A DNA stretch of 64,000 nucleotides, taken from the NCBI GenBank assembly GCA_030544215.1, contig JARZZO010000003.1, forward strand, positions 20,965,879 to 21,029,878, given 5' to 3'. The notes beneath the pieces were generated by a model. That model was not told the DNA's origin. It saw only the letters and a program-made list of their open reading frames with translations, and did not search any database. Position 1 is the first letter of the stretch. Each line of letters begins with the position of its first letter. The position numbers and the translations under genes are program-made. The stretch comes from Zantedeschia hybrid cultivar. Its lineage: Eukaryota > Streptophyta > Magnoliopsida > Alismatales > Araceae. Below, piece after piece: positions 54,294 to 64,000 of this stretch.

Positions 54294-54582
54294 CTCCTCG
54301 GTCTTCGATATCGGGCTGGCTGCCGCGCAGAAGGTCTGTCCAACCGTGGACCTAACCGGGATTGCCCTGCCGACGGACGAGGAAGGCGCGGAGCTCTTGT
54401 CCTGGTGGAAGGGGCTTACGACCGAGAGGGCCCCGGCCTCGGCGGAAGGCTACGAGGTCGCTCCGGTCGAGCAGGCCCCTGTCGAAGCCGCCCCGCCTGA
54501 GGCCGTGCAGATCGTCGATTCCCCCTCTCCATCTCCTGGCCGAAACCCAGTTGATGTGGAGGAGCGGGTAGCCGAGAACTGA
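54294..54582 (+). pseudogene. antisense gene of Gypsy B, exon 3, last part
   Basis: Completes the codon broken at 39913 when one target-duplication copy is removed. It reads ASSVFDIGLAAAQKVCP and an acidic Pro/Ala/Glu-rich tail, with a stop at 54580-54582. This in-frame continuity confirms that C inserted in this exon. Confidence 0.82.
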
Positions 54583-54877
54583 CGCGGGGGCCTGCCCCGG
54601 TTTTTATCTTTCTTCTTTTGTAAGCCTGCGGCCAGGTGGATGGCCGTCTTTGTACTTCCCTTATTTGTGAATACAGGAAGTGTTTTTGGCTTTACCTTGA
54701 TGTTTTGTGCATGATCGACCGAATCTGGTTTTTCAGAAATCCGAGATCCTGTCGTTTGTTTGCTATAGCTCGCAAGGCCGAGACCTGATGTAGGTTCGGA
54801 TAGGGAGTTGATATGATATCACCACCGATAGTATATACGGCCAGGGCCTTTACTAGTGCGATTCATGTGATCCGAGG
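54583..54877 (+). other. 3' UTR region of the antisense gene in B
   Basis: About 295 bp between the antisense stop and the satellite-like array. Its counterpart in A (36076-36355) is kept although the gene is lost there. Confidence 0.7.
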
Positions 54878-55615
54878 GGATATCCTGTCGCTCTTGGCGC
54901 GGTTTGGGTGGCCGAAGCCACTCCCGGCTTGGCTTACGCGGACTTAGAGATATACCTTGCCGCTTCCCGATCCGGTATACGTGGCCGAAGCCACTCCCGG
55001 TACGGTTTACACGGACTTTAAGAGAGAATACCATGCCGCTCCCGATACGGTTTGCATGGCCGAAGCCACTCCCGGTACAGTTTAGACGGACTTAGAAAGA
55101 ATACCATGCCGCTCCCGATACGGTTTGCATGGCCGAAGCCACTCCTGGTACGGTTTACACGGACTTAGAGAGAATACCATGCCGCTCCCGATACGGTTTG
55201 CATGGCCGAAGCCACTCCCGGTACGGTTTACACGGACTTAGAGAGAATACCATGCCGCTCCTGATACGGTTTGCATAGCCGAAGCCACTCCCGGTACGGT
55301 TTACACGGACTTAGAATACTATGCCGCTCCCGATACGGTTTGCATGGCCGAAGCCACTCCCCGTACGGTTTACACGGACTTAGAGAGAATACCACGCCGC
55401 TCCCGATACGGTTTGCATGGCCGAAGCCACTCCCGGTACGGTTTACACGGACTTAGAGAGAATACCATGCCGCTCCCGATACAGTTTGCATGGCCGAAGC
55501 CACTCCCGGTACGGTTTACACGGACTTAGAGAGAATACCATGCCGCTCCCGATACGGTTTGCATGGCCGAAGCCACTCCCAGTACGGTTTACAAGGACTT
55601 AGAGAGAAATACCTC
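54878..55615 (-). repeat. satellite-like array in 3' region of Gypsy B, 10 units of about 73 bp
   Basis: Same dimeric unit as in A (13 units there), here on the minus strand downstream of pol. Units at the end far from pol (54878-55010) are the most diverged, as in A. Confidence 0.92.
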
Positions 55616-55678
55616 CAGGTTTCCTGAAAAAGAGACCTTTATTCATACCTTCCGGCTGAAAGTCCGAGAAAAAGTGAT

Positions 55679-58600
55679 TTACATAAATTAACGCCGAAGG
55701 CGCTCTACATTTCAGGTGCGAGGGAGAGGTTGGCCCGAAAGGGTCTCCAACCGATAGGCCCCTCGTCTGATCACCTCTTTGACCCGATAGGGCGCCTCCC
55801 AGTTGGGGGCAAGCTTTCCTGAGGGTTCGGCAGGTTTGGAAGCATGAGCATTCCTCAACACGAGGCTCCCGATTTCAAAGCTTCGGGGCTTCACTCGAGT
55901 GTTGTGGTACTTGGCCATGCGCTGCTGATAAGCCGCCAGCCGGATGCGAGCCCTATCTCGGGTTTCTTCTATGAGGTCCAGATGATCTTTCAAGCCTTCT
56001 TCGTTGGCCTCTGGATTGTAAGTAATGACGCTGGGAGAGGGAAGGCTGATTTCCACTGGAATAACGGCCTCTATCCCATAAGCCATGCGAAATGGAGTTT
56101 CGCCGGTAGGAGTTCGGCTCGTCGTCCGATATGCCCACAGAACACTCGGTAGCTCCTCTACCCATCGGCCTTTGGCTTCGCCGAGGCGGGTTTTCAGTCC
56201 CTGCAACAGGCTTCGGTTGGTGACTTCAACCCGGCCGTTTGCTCGAGGATGTGCTACCGAAGTGAATTTGTGAAGAATGCAGAAGCCGGCGCAGTTGTCG
56301 CTGAAACGACGGCTATCGAACTGCTTGCCGTTGTCCGAAATGATGGCCCGGGGGATGCCGAACCGGCAGATGATAGACTTCCATACGAAGTTCCAAGCAT
56401 TGCTATCGGTTATTGATGCGAGGGGTTCGGCTTCTACCCACTTAGTAAAATAATCTACCGCCACGATGAGGAATTTTCTCTGGCCGGTGGCGACAGGAAA
56501 AGGCCCTAGGAGGTCGATTCCCCATTGAGCGAAAGGCCAGGGGTCGGATAAGGGGGTCAGAAGGGTGGCTGCTTGGTGGATGAGGGAGCTAAACCTATGG
56601 CACTGATCACAGCGCCGTACGAGGGCTAAAGCGTCCTCTCGGAGTGTCGGCCACCAGTAGCCTTGCCTTAGAAGCTTGTGAGCCAGGGCCCTTCCTCCCG
56701 CATGCACTCCGCATACCCCTTCATGTACTTCTCTTATGGCGTAGTCAGCTTCAGTCGGGCCGAGGCACCGCAACAGTGGTCGGCCGAAGGACTTCTTGTA
56801 TAGCAGCCTGTCCAGAAGGAGGAAATGGGATGAGCGTTACCGAACGTGTTTCGCATCCCTTAAATATGGCGGGACTTCTCCTCGGAGGAGAAAAGCGACG
56901 AGGGGAGTCATCCATGCCTCGGCTTCGGCCTCAGTGATTTGCATGGCTTCAGGCTCGCCGAGGCTTGGTTCGGCGAGTTCTTCCACTAGGATCATTCGGC
57001 CTCCTCCCCCGTCTTGAGTTGACACCAGCCGGGAAAGTGCATCGGCTCGGGTATTCTCGGCTCTTGGGATCCTCACGATTTCATAAGAGTGGAATTGAGC
57101 GAGGATCTTGCGAGTCACCTGGAGATAAGACGTCATTATTGCATCCCGAGCCTCGTATTCCCCGGAAATATGGCTGGCGATCAGCTGAGAGTCGATGAAG
57201 GCTTTTAGGTTCCGGGCGCCGAGCTTCCTCGTGGCCCGGAGGCCATAAATGAGGGCTTCGTACTCGGCGGCATTGTTAGTTGCTGGAAAGGAGAAACGCA
57301 AGGCGTACTCCGTGATGACTCCTTCGGGCGATGCCAGGATCCACCCGGCGCCGCTGCCCGTAGAGCATGCGGAGCCGTCTACAAAGAGTTGCCACTCGTC
57401 TGCCGGCGTAGGAGCCGAAGTTTCCTCGGCTTCGGGCGCGTCAACCTTCGGCTGAAGTGCCGAGGAAGCGCTGGGAGTGAGCTCGGCGATGAAGTCCGTC
57501 AACGCCTGGGCTTTTATTGCTGCCCGAGGTGCGTAGGAGATGTCGAACTCTCCTAGCTCAATCGCCCACTTTGCCAGCCTGCCGGACACCTCCGGTCGAG
57601 AGAGAATTTGCCTCAGGGGCTGATCGGTAAGAACTTTTACCGAATGGGCAAAAAAATAAGGCCGGAGCCTCCTCGCGGACGAGACGAGGGCCAGAGCCAA
57701 TTTTTCCAGCGCGAGATACCGGAGTTCTGCTTCTTGAAGGGCTCGGCTGGTATAATAGACTGGCTTCTGAATGCCTTCTTGCTCTCGAACGAGGACGGCG
57801 CTGAGAGCCGTCTCGGATACTGCGAGGTATAGGCTCAGAGGCTCCGCGGGGACTGGCTTGGACAGGATGGGGACTTTGGAGAGGTAGGCCTTCAGCTGGT
57901 CGAAGGCTGTCTGGCACTCATCCGTCCATTCGAAGCTATTGGCCTTCTTCAGTAGCTTGAAGAAGGGAAAACAGTAATCCGCCGCCCTTGACATGAAGCG
58001 GCTCAGGGCAGCAATCCTCCCGTTCAGGTTCTGTACCTCTCGGAGGTTTGCCGGGGGGCGCATTTGTATGATGGCCGAAACCTTCTCGGGGTTAGCTTCT
58101 ACCCCTCGGTGGGTGACCATATAGCCGAGGAACTTCCCGGAGGCTACCCCGAAAGCGCACTTGGCCGGGTTCAGCTTCATCTTGTACCGCCTCAGGGCAG
58201 AGAATGTCTCGGCCAAGTCGGCCAAATGCTCTGCGGCGACGCGGCTTTTGACCAACATGTCGTCTATATAGACCTCCATGTTTCGGCCGAGCTGCGGGGC
58301 GAACACTTTATTGACAAGGCGCTGATATGTCGCGCCGGCATTCTTCAGACCGAAGGGCATCCGGGTATAGCAATATAGACCCAGATCGGTCGTGAAGCTG
58401 GTTTTGCTTTCATCATCCGGATGCATCCGGATTAGGTGATAGCCTGAATAGGCATCGAGGAAGCTTAAGAGTTCGTGGCCGGAGGTTGCGTCCACCACCT
58501 GGTCTATCCGAGGAAGCGGGAAGCTATCCATCGGACAGGCCTTGTTGAGGTTGGTGAAGTCCACGCACATTCGCCACTTGCCATCCTTCTTCGGCACCAT

Positions 58601-61192
58601 CACCACGTTGGCGATCCAGTCCGGATGATGCACCTCTCGGAGGTGTTCGCCGTCCAGCCCCTTCTGCACTTCGGCTTGGATGGCGGCTCTCCTTTCCTGA
58701 TTGAAGGTGCGCCGCTTCTGCTTTACTGGGGGCTGGTCGGGATCGGTATGTAGTCGGTGCTCTGCTACCTCCGGGTCAACCCCGGGCATGTCCGCCGGAG
58801 ACCAGGCAAAAACGTCGAGATTCTTTTTCAAGAACTCGGTGAGTTTCTCTGCTTCGGTCTTCTCTAGGCCGGAGCCTATCATCAGGGTTCGTCCTTCGCC
58901 TCTCGGGATCGGAATGGCGAGGAGTGCTTCTCCCGGAGATGCCTCAGCTGATGACTCGATCGCCAGGGTTTCGGCTGCAGCCTTCCCTTTGACCGAAATC
59001 ATATAGCATTGCCGGGCTGCTTCTTGATTTCCCCTGGCCTCACCTATTCCATGGCTGGTATGAAACTTTAGCTTTTGATGGAAAGACGAAGGCACGGCTC
59101 CGACCCCGCCGATTAGCCTTCGGCCGAAGATGGCGTTGTAGGCCGAATCGACTTTTACAACGGCAAAGTCCGTTTCAACGATTAGTTGCCGGGGGGCGGA
59201 GCCTAAGGTTACGGGGAGTCGGATAATGCCCTCTACTCGGCAGGGCGAGCCGTTAAAACCGAAGAGGGGGCCCCGGTGTGGCTTCATATTAGCCTCACTC
59301 AATCCCATTTTTTCAAAACAATCGTAAAATAAGATATTTGGGGCGCTTCCATTATCGACAAAAATACGATGTACATCGTAACTATTTATTACAACGTTTA
59401 TGACGAGGGCGTCGTCGTGAGGGACCTGAATATTGACCAGGTCCTCTGAGCCGAAGGTAATATCTTCTTGGCGAGGCTGCTTCGGCTCGACGTCAATCGT
59501 CGCTATAGTGGCAGAACTGCGCTGCCGCTGCCTTGATCCTTCCCCTGGCCCTCCGGATATCATCATAATAGACCCAGAGCTGGGTCTTTGATGGGATGTT
59601 TCCACGGGGGCCGAGGTGACCTTTGGCGGAGGAGCAGCTTCAGTCACCGGGGGTTGCTGTTGCCTGGGCGTCTCAGGGACGTCCCGGTTCCGCTGTGGCG
59701 GGGGCTGCTCTCGTCGGTACTGCGGCAGTCTTCCCTCCCGGATGAGGCGGTCGATTTCCTCTCGGAGCTGCCGGCACTCATCCGTCGTATGGCCGATCTC
59801 CCGGTGATACTCGCAGTATTTGCTGGGGTCCCTTCGGCGAGGATCCGTCTTTATGCGATCTGGTCGCCGGATCATGCCCTTCACCTCCATGAGCATTCGG
59901 GAAGGGGGAGCAGGTAAGGGTAGGTACCGCTGTTGCGGGTCCCGTCGCCTCTCTCTATCCCAGTCCTCCCGGCGATATCGCTTTCGGGAGGGCTCTTGTT
60001 CTTCTGGCCGAGGTCGGACCACCTGGGAGACAGGTGCCGAGGCTCCTTCGACCGCGCCTTTACCTCTGGACATCATCAGGGCCTCCCGGTTGATGTATTT
60101 ATGGGCCCGGGCCACGAGGTCCTGGAAGGTAGGGGGATGGCGTTTCCCGATGGAGCCGAGGATCCCTTCATCCAGACACCCACTGATCACGGCCGAGACC
60201 GCGATCAAGCTGTCGAGGTTCGGGATTTGGGCGGCCTCGGTCCGGAACTTGGTGAAGTATTCCTGGAGAGTTTCGGTGGGGCCCTGCCGGATGGCCAGCA
60301 GGCTGGCGGAGGTTTTGCACTGCCGGGTGGCATCATAAAACTGGTCGATAAATAACTGGCCCAACTGGACTAGGGAGTGGATGGAGTTGGGGGCCAGTGT
60401 TTCGAACCAGGTGAGGGCAGTCTTCTCAAGGGTGAGGGGGAAAAGTCGGCAGCGGACTGCCTCGGCGACCCCTCGGACCAAGAGGTACGCGTTGAATCTC
60501 TGGAAATGACAGACCGGATCTGTCATTCCGTCGTAGAGAGGGCCCTTCGGCAGCTTGAAATTGGGGGGCACCTCGGTAGCCAGGAGCTCTGGCGTGAACG
60601 GAGTCTGCTCCAGGATGTTGCTAGCAAGGGGCGCCTCGTAGGGCCGAGACACCATTTGCTGCATTTCCTTTCGCATTGCCGTCAGCCGCCGGTCCAGGTC
60701 CGAGGCGGTCGAGGTGGCGACTGATTGTCCTCCGATCCGGGCCAGGCGGAATTCCGACAAAGCATAGTCCTGCTCCGTTAGGCGGTCAGCGCGAGGGGCT
60801 CGGGCAGGTAGTGCCGAGGGCTCGCTGCGCGCCGTAGCGGTTTCGTTGGGAGAAACCGGTGTAGGCGTCGGCCGGAACCGGGTATCTTGTACTGGGTAGA
60901 GTGGGGGAAGCGGCGCTGGCTGAGGAAGTTGTCCCATCAATCTTATGCGCTGGGCAATGGCGGACACCATCTCCTGAAGAGGCGCTAGGGATGTGACGGC
61001 GGCTGCTAGCGTCGCCATCTGTTGCTGGAGCACCCCCACTCGGTCTTCCGCAGCGAGGGACTCTGGTATGACAGGCAGAGGCATGCTCGGCGGGGCAGAA
61101 GGGGCGCCTTCAGAAGGCAGCATCTGTGCCGAGGCTTCCCGTGCCTCTGCTTCGCTCTGTCCGGATCGTCGGGTTACAGGTCGTTGAGACAT
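55679..61192 (-). pseudogene. Gypsy B gag-pol polyprotein
   Basis: 1838 codons from ATG 61192 (MSQRPVTRR). Domain order: gag core (about 215-330), CEYHREIGHTTDEC finger (near 459), protease (FVDNGSAPN near 611), RT (from about 855; YIDD near 974), degenerate first RNase H (from about 1120), second RNase H (LFVDGSACS near 1268), integrase finger (near 1488-1520) and DDE core (WGIDLLGP, ISDNGKQF). The first 1451 codons are open. Stops follow at about 56834-56836, 55709-55711 and 55688-55690, the last two within ten codons of the natural end. This is the least damaged polyprotein in the window. Confidence 0.95.
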
Positions 61193-61207
61193 GACTTGTT
61201 TGTTTGA

Positions 61208-61225
61208 TTCCCATAGACGGCGCCA
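61208..61225 (-). other. primer binding site of Gypsy B
   Basis: On the minus strand, TGGCGCCGTCTATGGGAA, two bases after the LTR end. One base differs from the site in A (GTCTGTGG). Confidence 0.78.
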
Positions 61226-61227
61226 CG

Positions 61228-62091
61228 TGATGTAGCCGAAGCTATCACGACCGGATTCCGAAGCTGGAATCCGAAGTTATGGATCCGGAGCTTGGTCGGA
61301 TCGGTGCAAAAGGCCCGACGGGGATCCGGAAGGCGAAGGAGGCAGAGGCGAAGCCGAAGGTCCGAGGCCGAGAGCTGCTCGGTCGGAGGCTGGCTTGTCT
61401 TCGGGAAGTGGGGCCGACGCTCCTTCGGTCGCGGGGCAGCCGGCGCACGGCGTCGAGACCAGGGAGGAGTCCGAGGTCGGCGGCCGAGACCGACTCGGGA
61501 AGATCGGCGATGATTCGAACCGAGCCCCTGCAGGAGGGAAAGAAGAAGAAACCGGTCAGCAGGAGTCCCGGGCTTCGGCCCTAAAGAACCCCCTCCGACG
61601 GTCAAGTTAGCTTCTGAAGAAGAATCGATTCAGAAGGCAAAGAGTAGCTTTGATGCTATTTGGACTGTAGTCCTTGAGGGTCTCGGAGACATACATTTGG
61701 CAATAAATAGCGGTGTATTTATAGCAGAGGATAGAGGATGGTTAACGGTGATAGCCGATATAGGACTATGTCCGGGCTTACTGGTAAACCGCCATAGTGC
61801 CTAGTCCTCCACCGGAGTGGGCCGGACACGGCTGTCGGGCCGAAGGGGGTTGGGCCGCTGATGGGCCGAAGCCTGCTGGGCCTAGGGCTGCTGCGCCGCT
61901 CACGGGCCGTAAGCTGGTGGGCCGCTGACGGGCTGAAGCATGTTGGGCCGGGAGCGACGGCGCCGCTTACGGGCCGAGGTCTGTTGGGCCGCTGGTGGGC
62001 CGAAGGCTTCCTGAAGGCCTTCTACTGCTGCTGCTGGGCCGAACTGGGTTTGGGCTTGTTTTAATAGGCCGAATCGGATTCTTCCTCATCA
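61228..62091 (-). repeat. 5' LTR of Gypsy B
   Basis: 864 bp, TGATGAGG to CATCA on the minus strand. TATA box at 61715-61724. GGCCCA-rich U3 lies upstream of it. Aligned end to end with the 5' LTR of A. Confidence 0.94.
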
Positions 62092-63081
62092 GTTAGTATA
62101 GATCCTAACTAAATCATTAAACAATTCGTATCATCATTTTTATAGCGTTCCAAACCCATGGTTAATGTTAAGAGATTTTGGAGAATTCTCTCTATCTAGA
62201 AATCTTTTGAGAGAGAAGAAATATCAATTATAGAAGTGAGACCCTATGTCATTGAAGACATTTTTCTTTTGATAACTCAATTTTTTGAATAAAATTTTAG
62301 AAGTAAGATCCTTTGTCCCCATCAGTAGGGACTTGGGATGCAATTATTTTTTCTCCATCTCTTATTAGCCTGGCAGTGCCCCATTGCAGAGGTCCTTATT
62401 TAGGGGCACTCCTTGGATGCTCAAGCCAGCTCCACCGTTGCATCTTTGTCATTGCCACCTCAGCATCTGTGATCCCCTGATTTGATAGTTGCCGGCTGGT
62501 TGACCTAAAGTTGTATGACAGCACTTCATAAAATAAAATGTAGGGATAATTTCATATATATTAATCATTTTTGTATCTTAGATTTTTAAAAGTAACATAC
62601 TTATTTGTATCCCTATATTCTTACAAAGTAACATGTCTATCACATGCTATTTCAGTGGAACATATGAAATATTTATAGAAGTCCAGTATATGAAATGCTT
62701 ATACAAGTCAAGCATATTATTGTTATGTAAGATTTAAAATATTATACATACTAAGAGGTTAGGCATGATGATTTTAAAATTAAAAATAATAATAATATAA
62801 AATTATCCAAAAACGCATTAGAGAGATTGTTTAACAATGAAATCATCGATCTGCATATCCAGGCAAATCTTTATTAGTACTACCTTTAATCAATGCAATT
62901 TGCCTCTAAAATCTTATACCACGTGCTGGTGTAATGTGCACAAATTAGTATTTTACAAGCAAAAGAATGTACAACTTTTTTTTAATATTAAAGGTCTCAA
63001 ACATTAGTTTAATAAATTTAGTTTTTTACGAACTAAACAAAGGGTAATACTTCCGCAGGCATCTTTCAAGTACACAGAGTA
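62092..63081. other. AT-rich intergenic DNA
   Basis: About 1 kb with no gene or element end that I can support. Confidence 0.5.
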
Positions 63082-63090
63082 AAAGTGATG

Positions 63091-63660
63091 GAGTAATACT
63101 TGCTGCGATGCATGGCATTGCAATCTACGTAAATTGTAATGCCATGCACAGTAGCCGTCCGATCAGACCTTAGATCACAATGTCATACACAATAGTTGTT
63201 CGATCGGCTACTGTGCAGCCCGCCTAATTTAGGGGGAACCAGTTGGAGGTATTTTTCATTTTTTTTGTTTTCTTGTCGGATTTTTTAAATTTTTTTGGGA
63301 CGTCCGATAAAAAATCCAAGGGTACATCCGGATTGTTCGGATCGGCCCCGACCCGAATATATATATATATTTTTCAAAAAAAAAATAGACACAAACTTCA
63401 ATTTATGTGCAAAGTATTTTTTTTTTGAAAAAAAATATATATTCGGTTCGGAGCCGACCCGAGCAACCCAGATGTACCTTCGGATTTTTGATTGGACGTC
63501 CCAAATTTTTTTAAAAAACCGGACAAGAAAACAAAAAAAAAAAATAACGCCCCCAATCAGCTCCCTCCTAAATTAGACTGATTGCACAACAGCCGACCTA
63601 TCTGTGCATGGCATAATGCATGTTTGATTGCAATGCCATGCATTGCAGCAAGTATTACTC
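63091..63660. mobile_element. fold-back MITE, Mutator type
   Basis: 570 bp with inverted ends GAGTAATACTTGCTG and CAGCAAGTATTACTC. It is flanked by perfect 9-bp direct repeats aaagtgatg (63082-63090 and 63661-63669). A 9-bp duplication is the hallmark of Mutator-like elements. Almost the whole element is an inverted repeat (for example GGGACGTCC and GGACGTCCC around a central AT-rich part). No transposase is encoded. Confidence 0.88.
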
Positions 63661-63669
63661 AAAGTGATG

Positions 63670-64000
63670 ACTTGGAGGTACTGAAATTAATTCTCATTTC
63701 TATAATATAGAAAAATTAAAGATTTACCCCATTGACTAATGAAACATTTATATAAGAACACTCCTCAATAGGTTGTAAAATCTGTCAAAGGGAAAATAAC
63801 AGCTCTCTCTTATTGTAAGTATTTAACTACTTCATCAAATATTACGTCACCTTTTTTCCCAAACAAATCTAAAAAGCAAGTAAAGAGGAGAGAGTAAAGA
63901 GTAATTAATGTGACAAAAAACATGATAAAAATTTGAAATTCGATTAATTATTATGCCGACTTATATAGGGAGGATATATTTTATTTAATTTTAAAAAATT
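63670..64000. other. AT-rich intergenic DNA
   Basis: No feature seen in the last 330 bp. Confidence 0.5.

Larger units (their letters stand above)
36466..62091 (-). mobile_element. Gypsy element B (Tat clade) with antisense gene, split by Gypsy C
   Basis: Minus-strand Ty3/Gypsy of the A family. It has a 5' LTR (61228-62091), primer site (61208-61225), gag-pol (61192-55679), satellite-like array (54878-55615), an antisense gene on the plus strand (37752-54582), polypurine tract (about 36850-36867) and a truncated 3' LTR (36466-36849). Gypsy C sits in exon 3 of the antisense gene. Without C the element would be about 11 kb. Its flank at 62092 (gttag) does not match the left flank of A, so A plus B is not one insertion. 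Confidence 0.92.

Noticed and set aside
16264..62091. A and B as the two arms of one giant inverted element
   Set aside because: Outer flanks do not form a target duplication, both 3' LTRs are truncated at different points, and the copies carry independent substitutions. Fusion of two insertions fits better.

Overview
The window is plant nuclear DNA, almost certainly angiosperm. It holds Ty1/Copia elements primed by initiator-Met tRNA, two Tat-type Ty3/Gypsy families with a duplicated RNase H, an intron-bearing antisense transposon ORF of the plant 'gypsy-type transposase' (PF04195-like) family, and a fold-back MITE with a 9-bp target duplication. I found no convincing host gene, rRNA, tRNA or CRISPR. 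Nearly everything is nested LTR retrotransposon.

Layout. (1) 1-5176: 5' part of a minus-strand Copia (K). It sits in the 5' end of a minus-strand Tat/Ogre-like Gypsy (E, 5177-6634), which sits in a fragment of a third LTR family (F, 6635-7017). (2) 7019-9089: a Copia LTR (G) and the 3' end of another small-LTR Copia (H). (3) 9090-10432: AT-rich DNA with a diverged tandem repeat. (4) 10433-14105: a solo LTR (J, same family as F) split by a solo Copia LTR (I, 11037-12588, TSD tcggc). (5) 14111-16263: AT-rich DNA and a small fold-back element. (6) 16264-36467: plus-strand Gypsy A, split by Copia L (19591-31967), which is itself split by a solo LTR D (26868-29563, TSD cttgg). (7) 36466-62091: minus-strand Gypsy B of the same family as A, joined to it tail-to-tail through two broken 3' LTRs. 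B carries an antisense gene of three exons with its own promoter; exon 3 is split by a complete 14.4-kb Ogre-like Gypsy C (39914-54288, TSD gcggc). (8) 62092-64000: AT-rich DNA with a 570-bp MULE-type MITE.

The boundaries check themselves. Removing L plus one TSD copy from A gives a gag-pol frame of 5514 nt, the same length as in B. Removing C plus one TSD copy restores frame in exon 3 of the antisense gene. All polyproteins carry in-frame stops, so none of the visible copies looks autonomous now.

The most unusual signal is a 34-bp dyad module with a fixed 12-10-12 layout: a 12-bp arm ending GCGTC, ten variable bases, then a 12-bp arm beginning GACGC. I count 35 clear copies plus decayed ones, in the U3 and leader of the C/E family and throughout the D/J LTR family. 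In C/E they recur every 86-90 bp upstream of the TATA box; elsewhere they often form overlapping 64-66-bp doubles. I do not recognise this as a described element. Other notable points are a gag-deleted Copia lineage, conserved hairpin arrays in its leader, a scar of target DNA inside an LTR, and a 285-codon ORF in another frame between protease and RT of element C.
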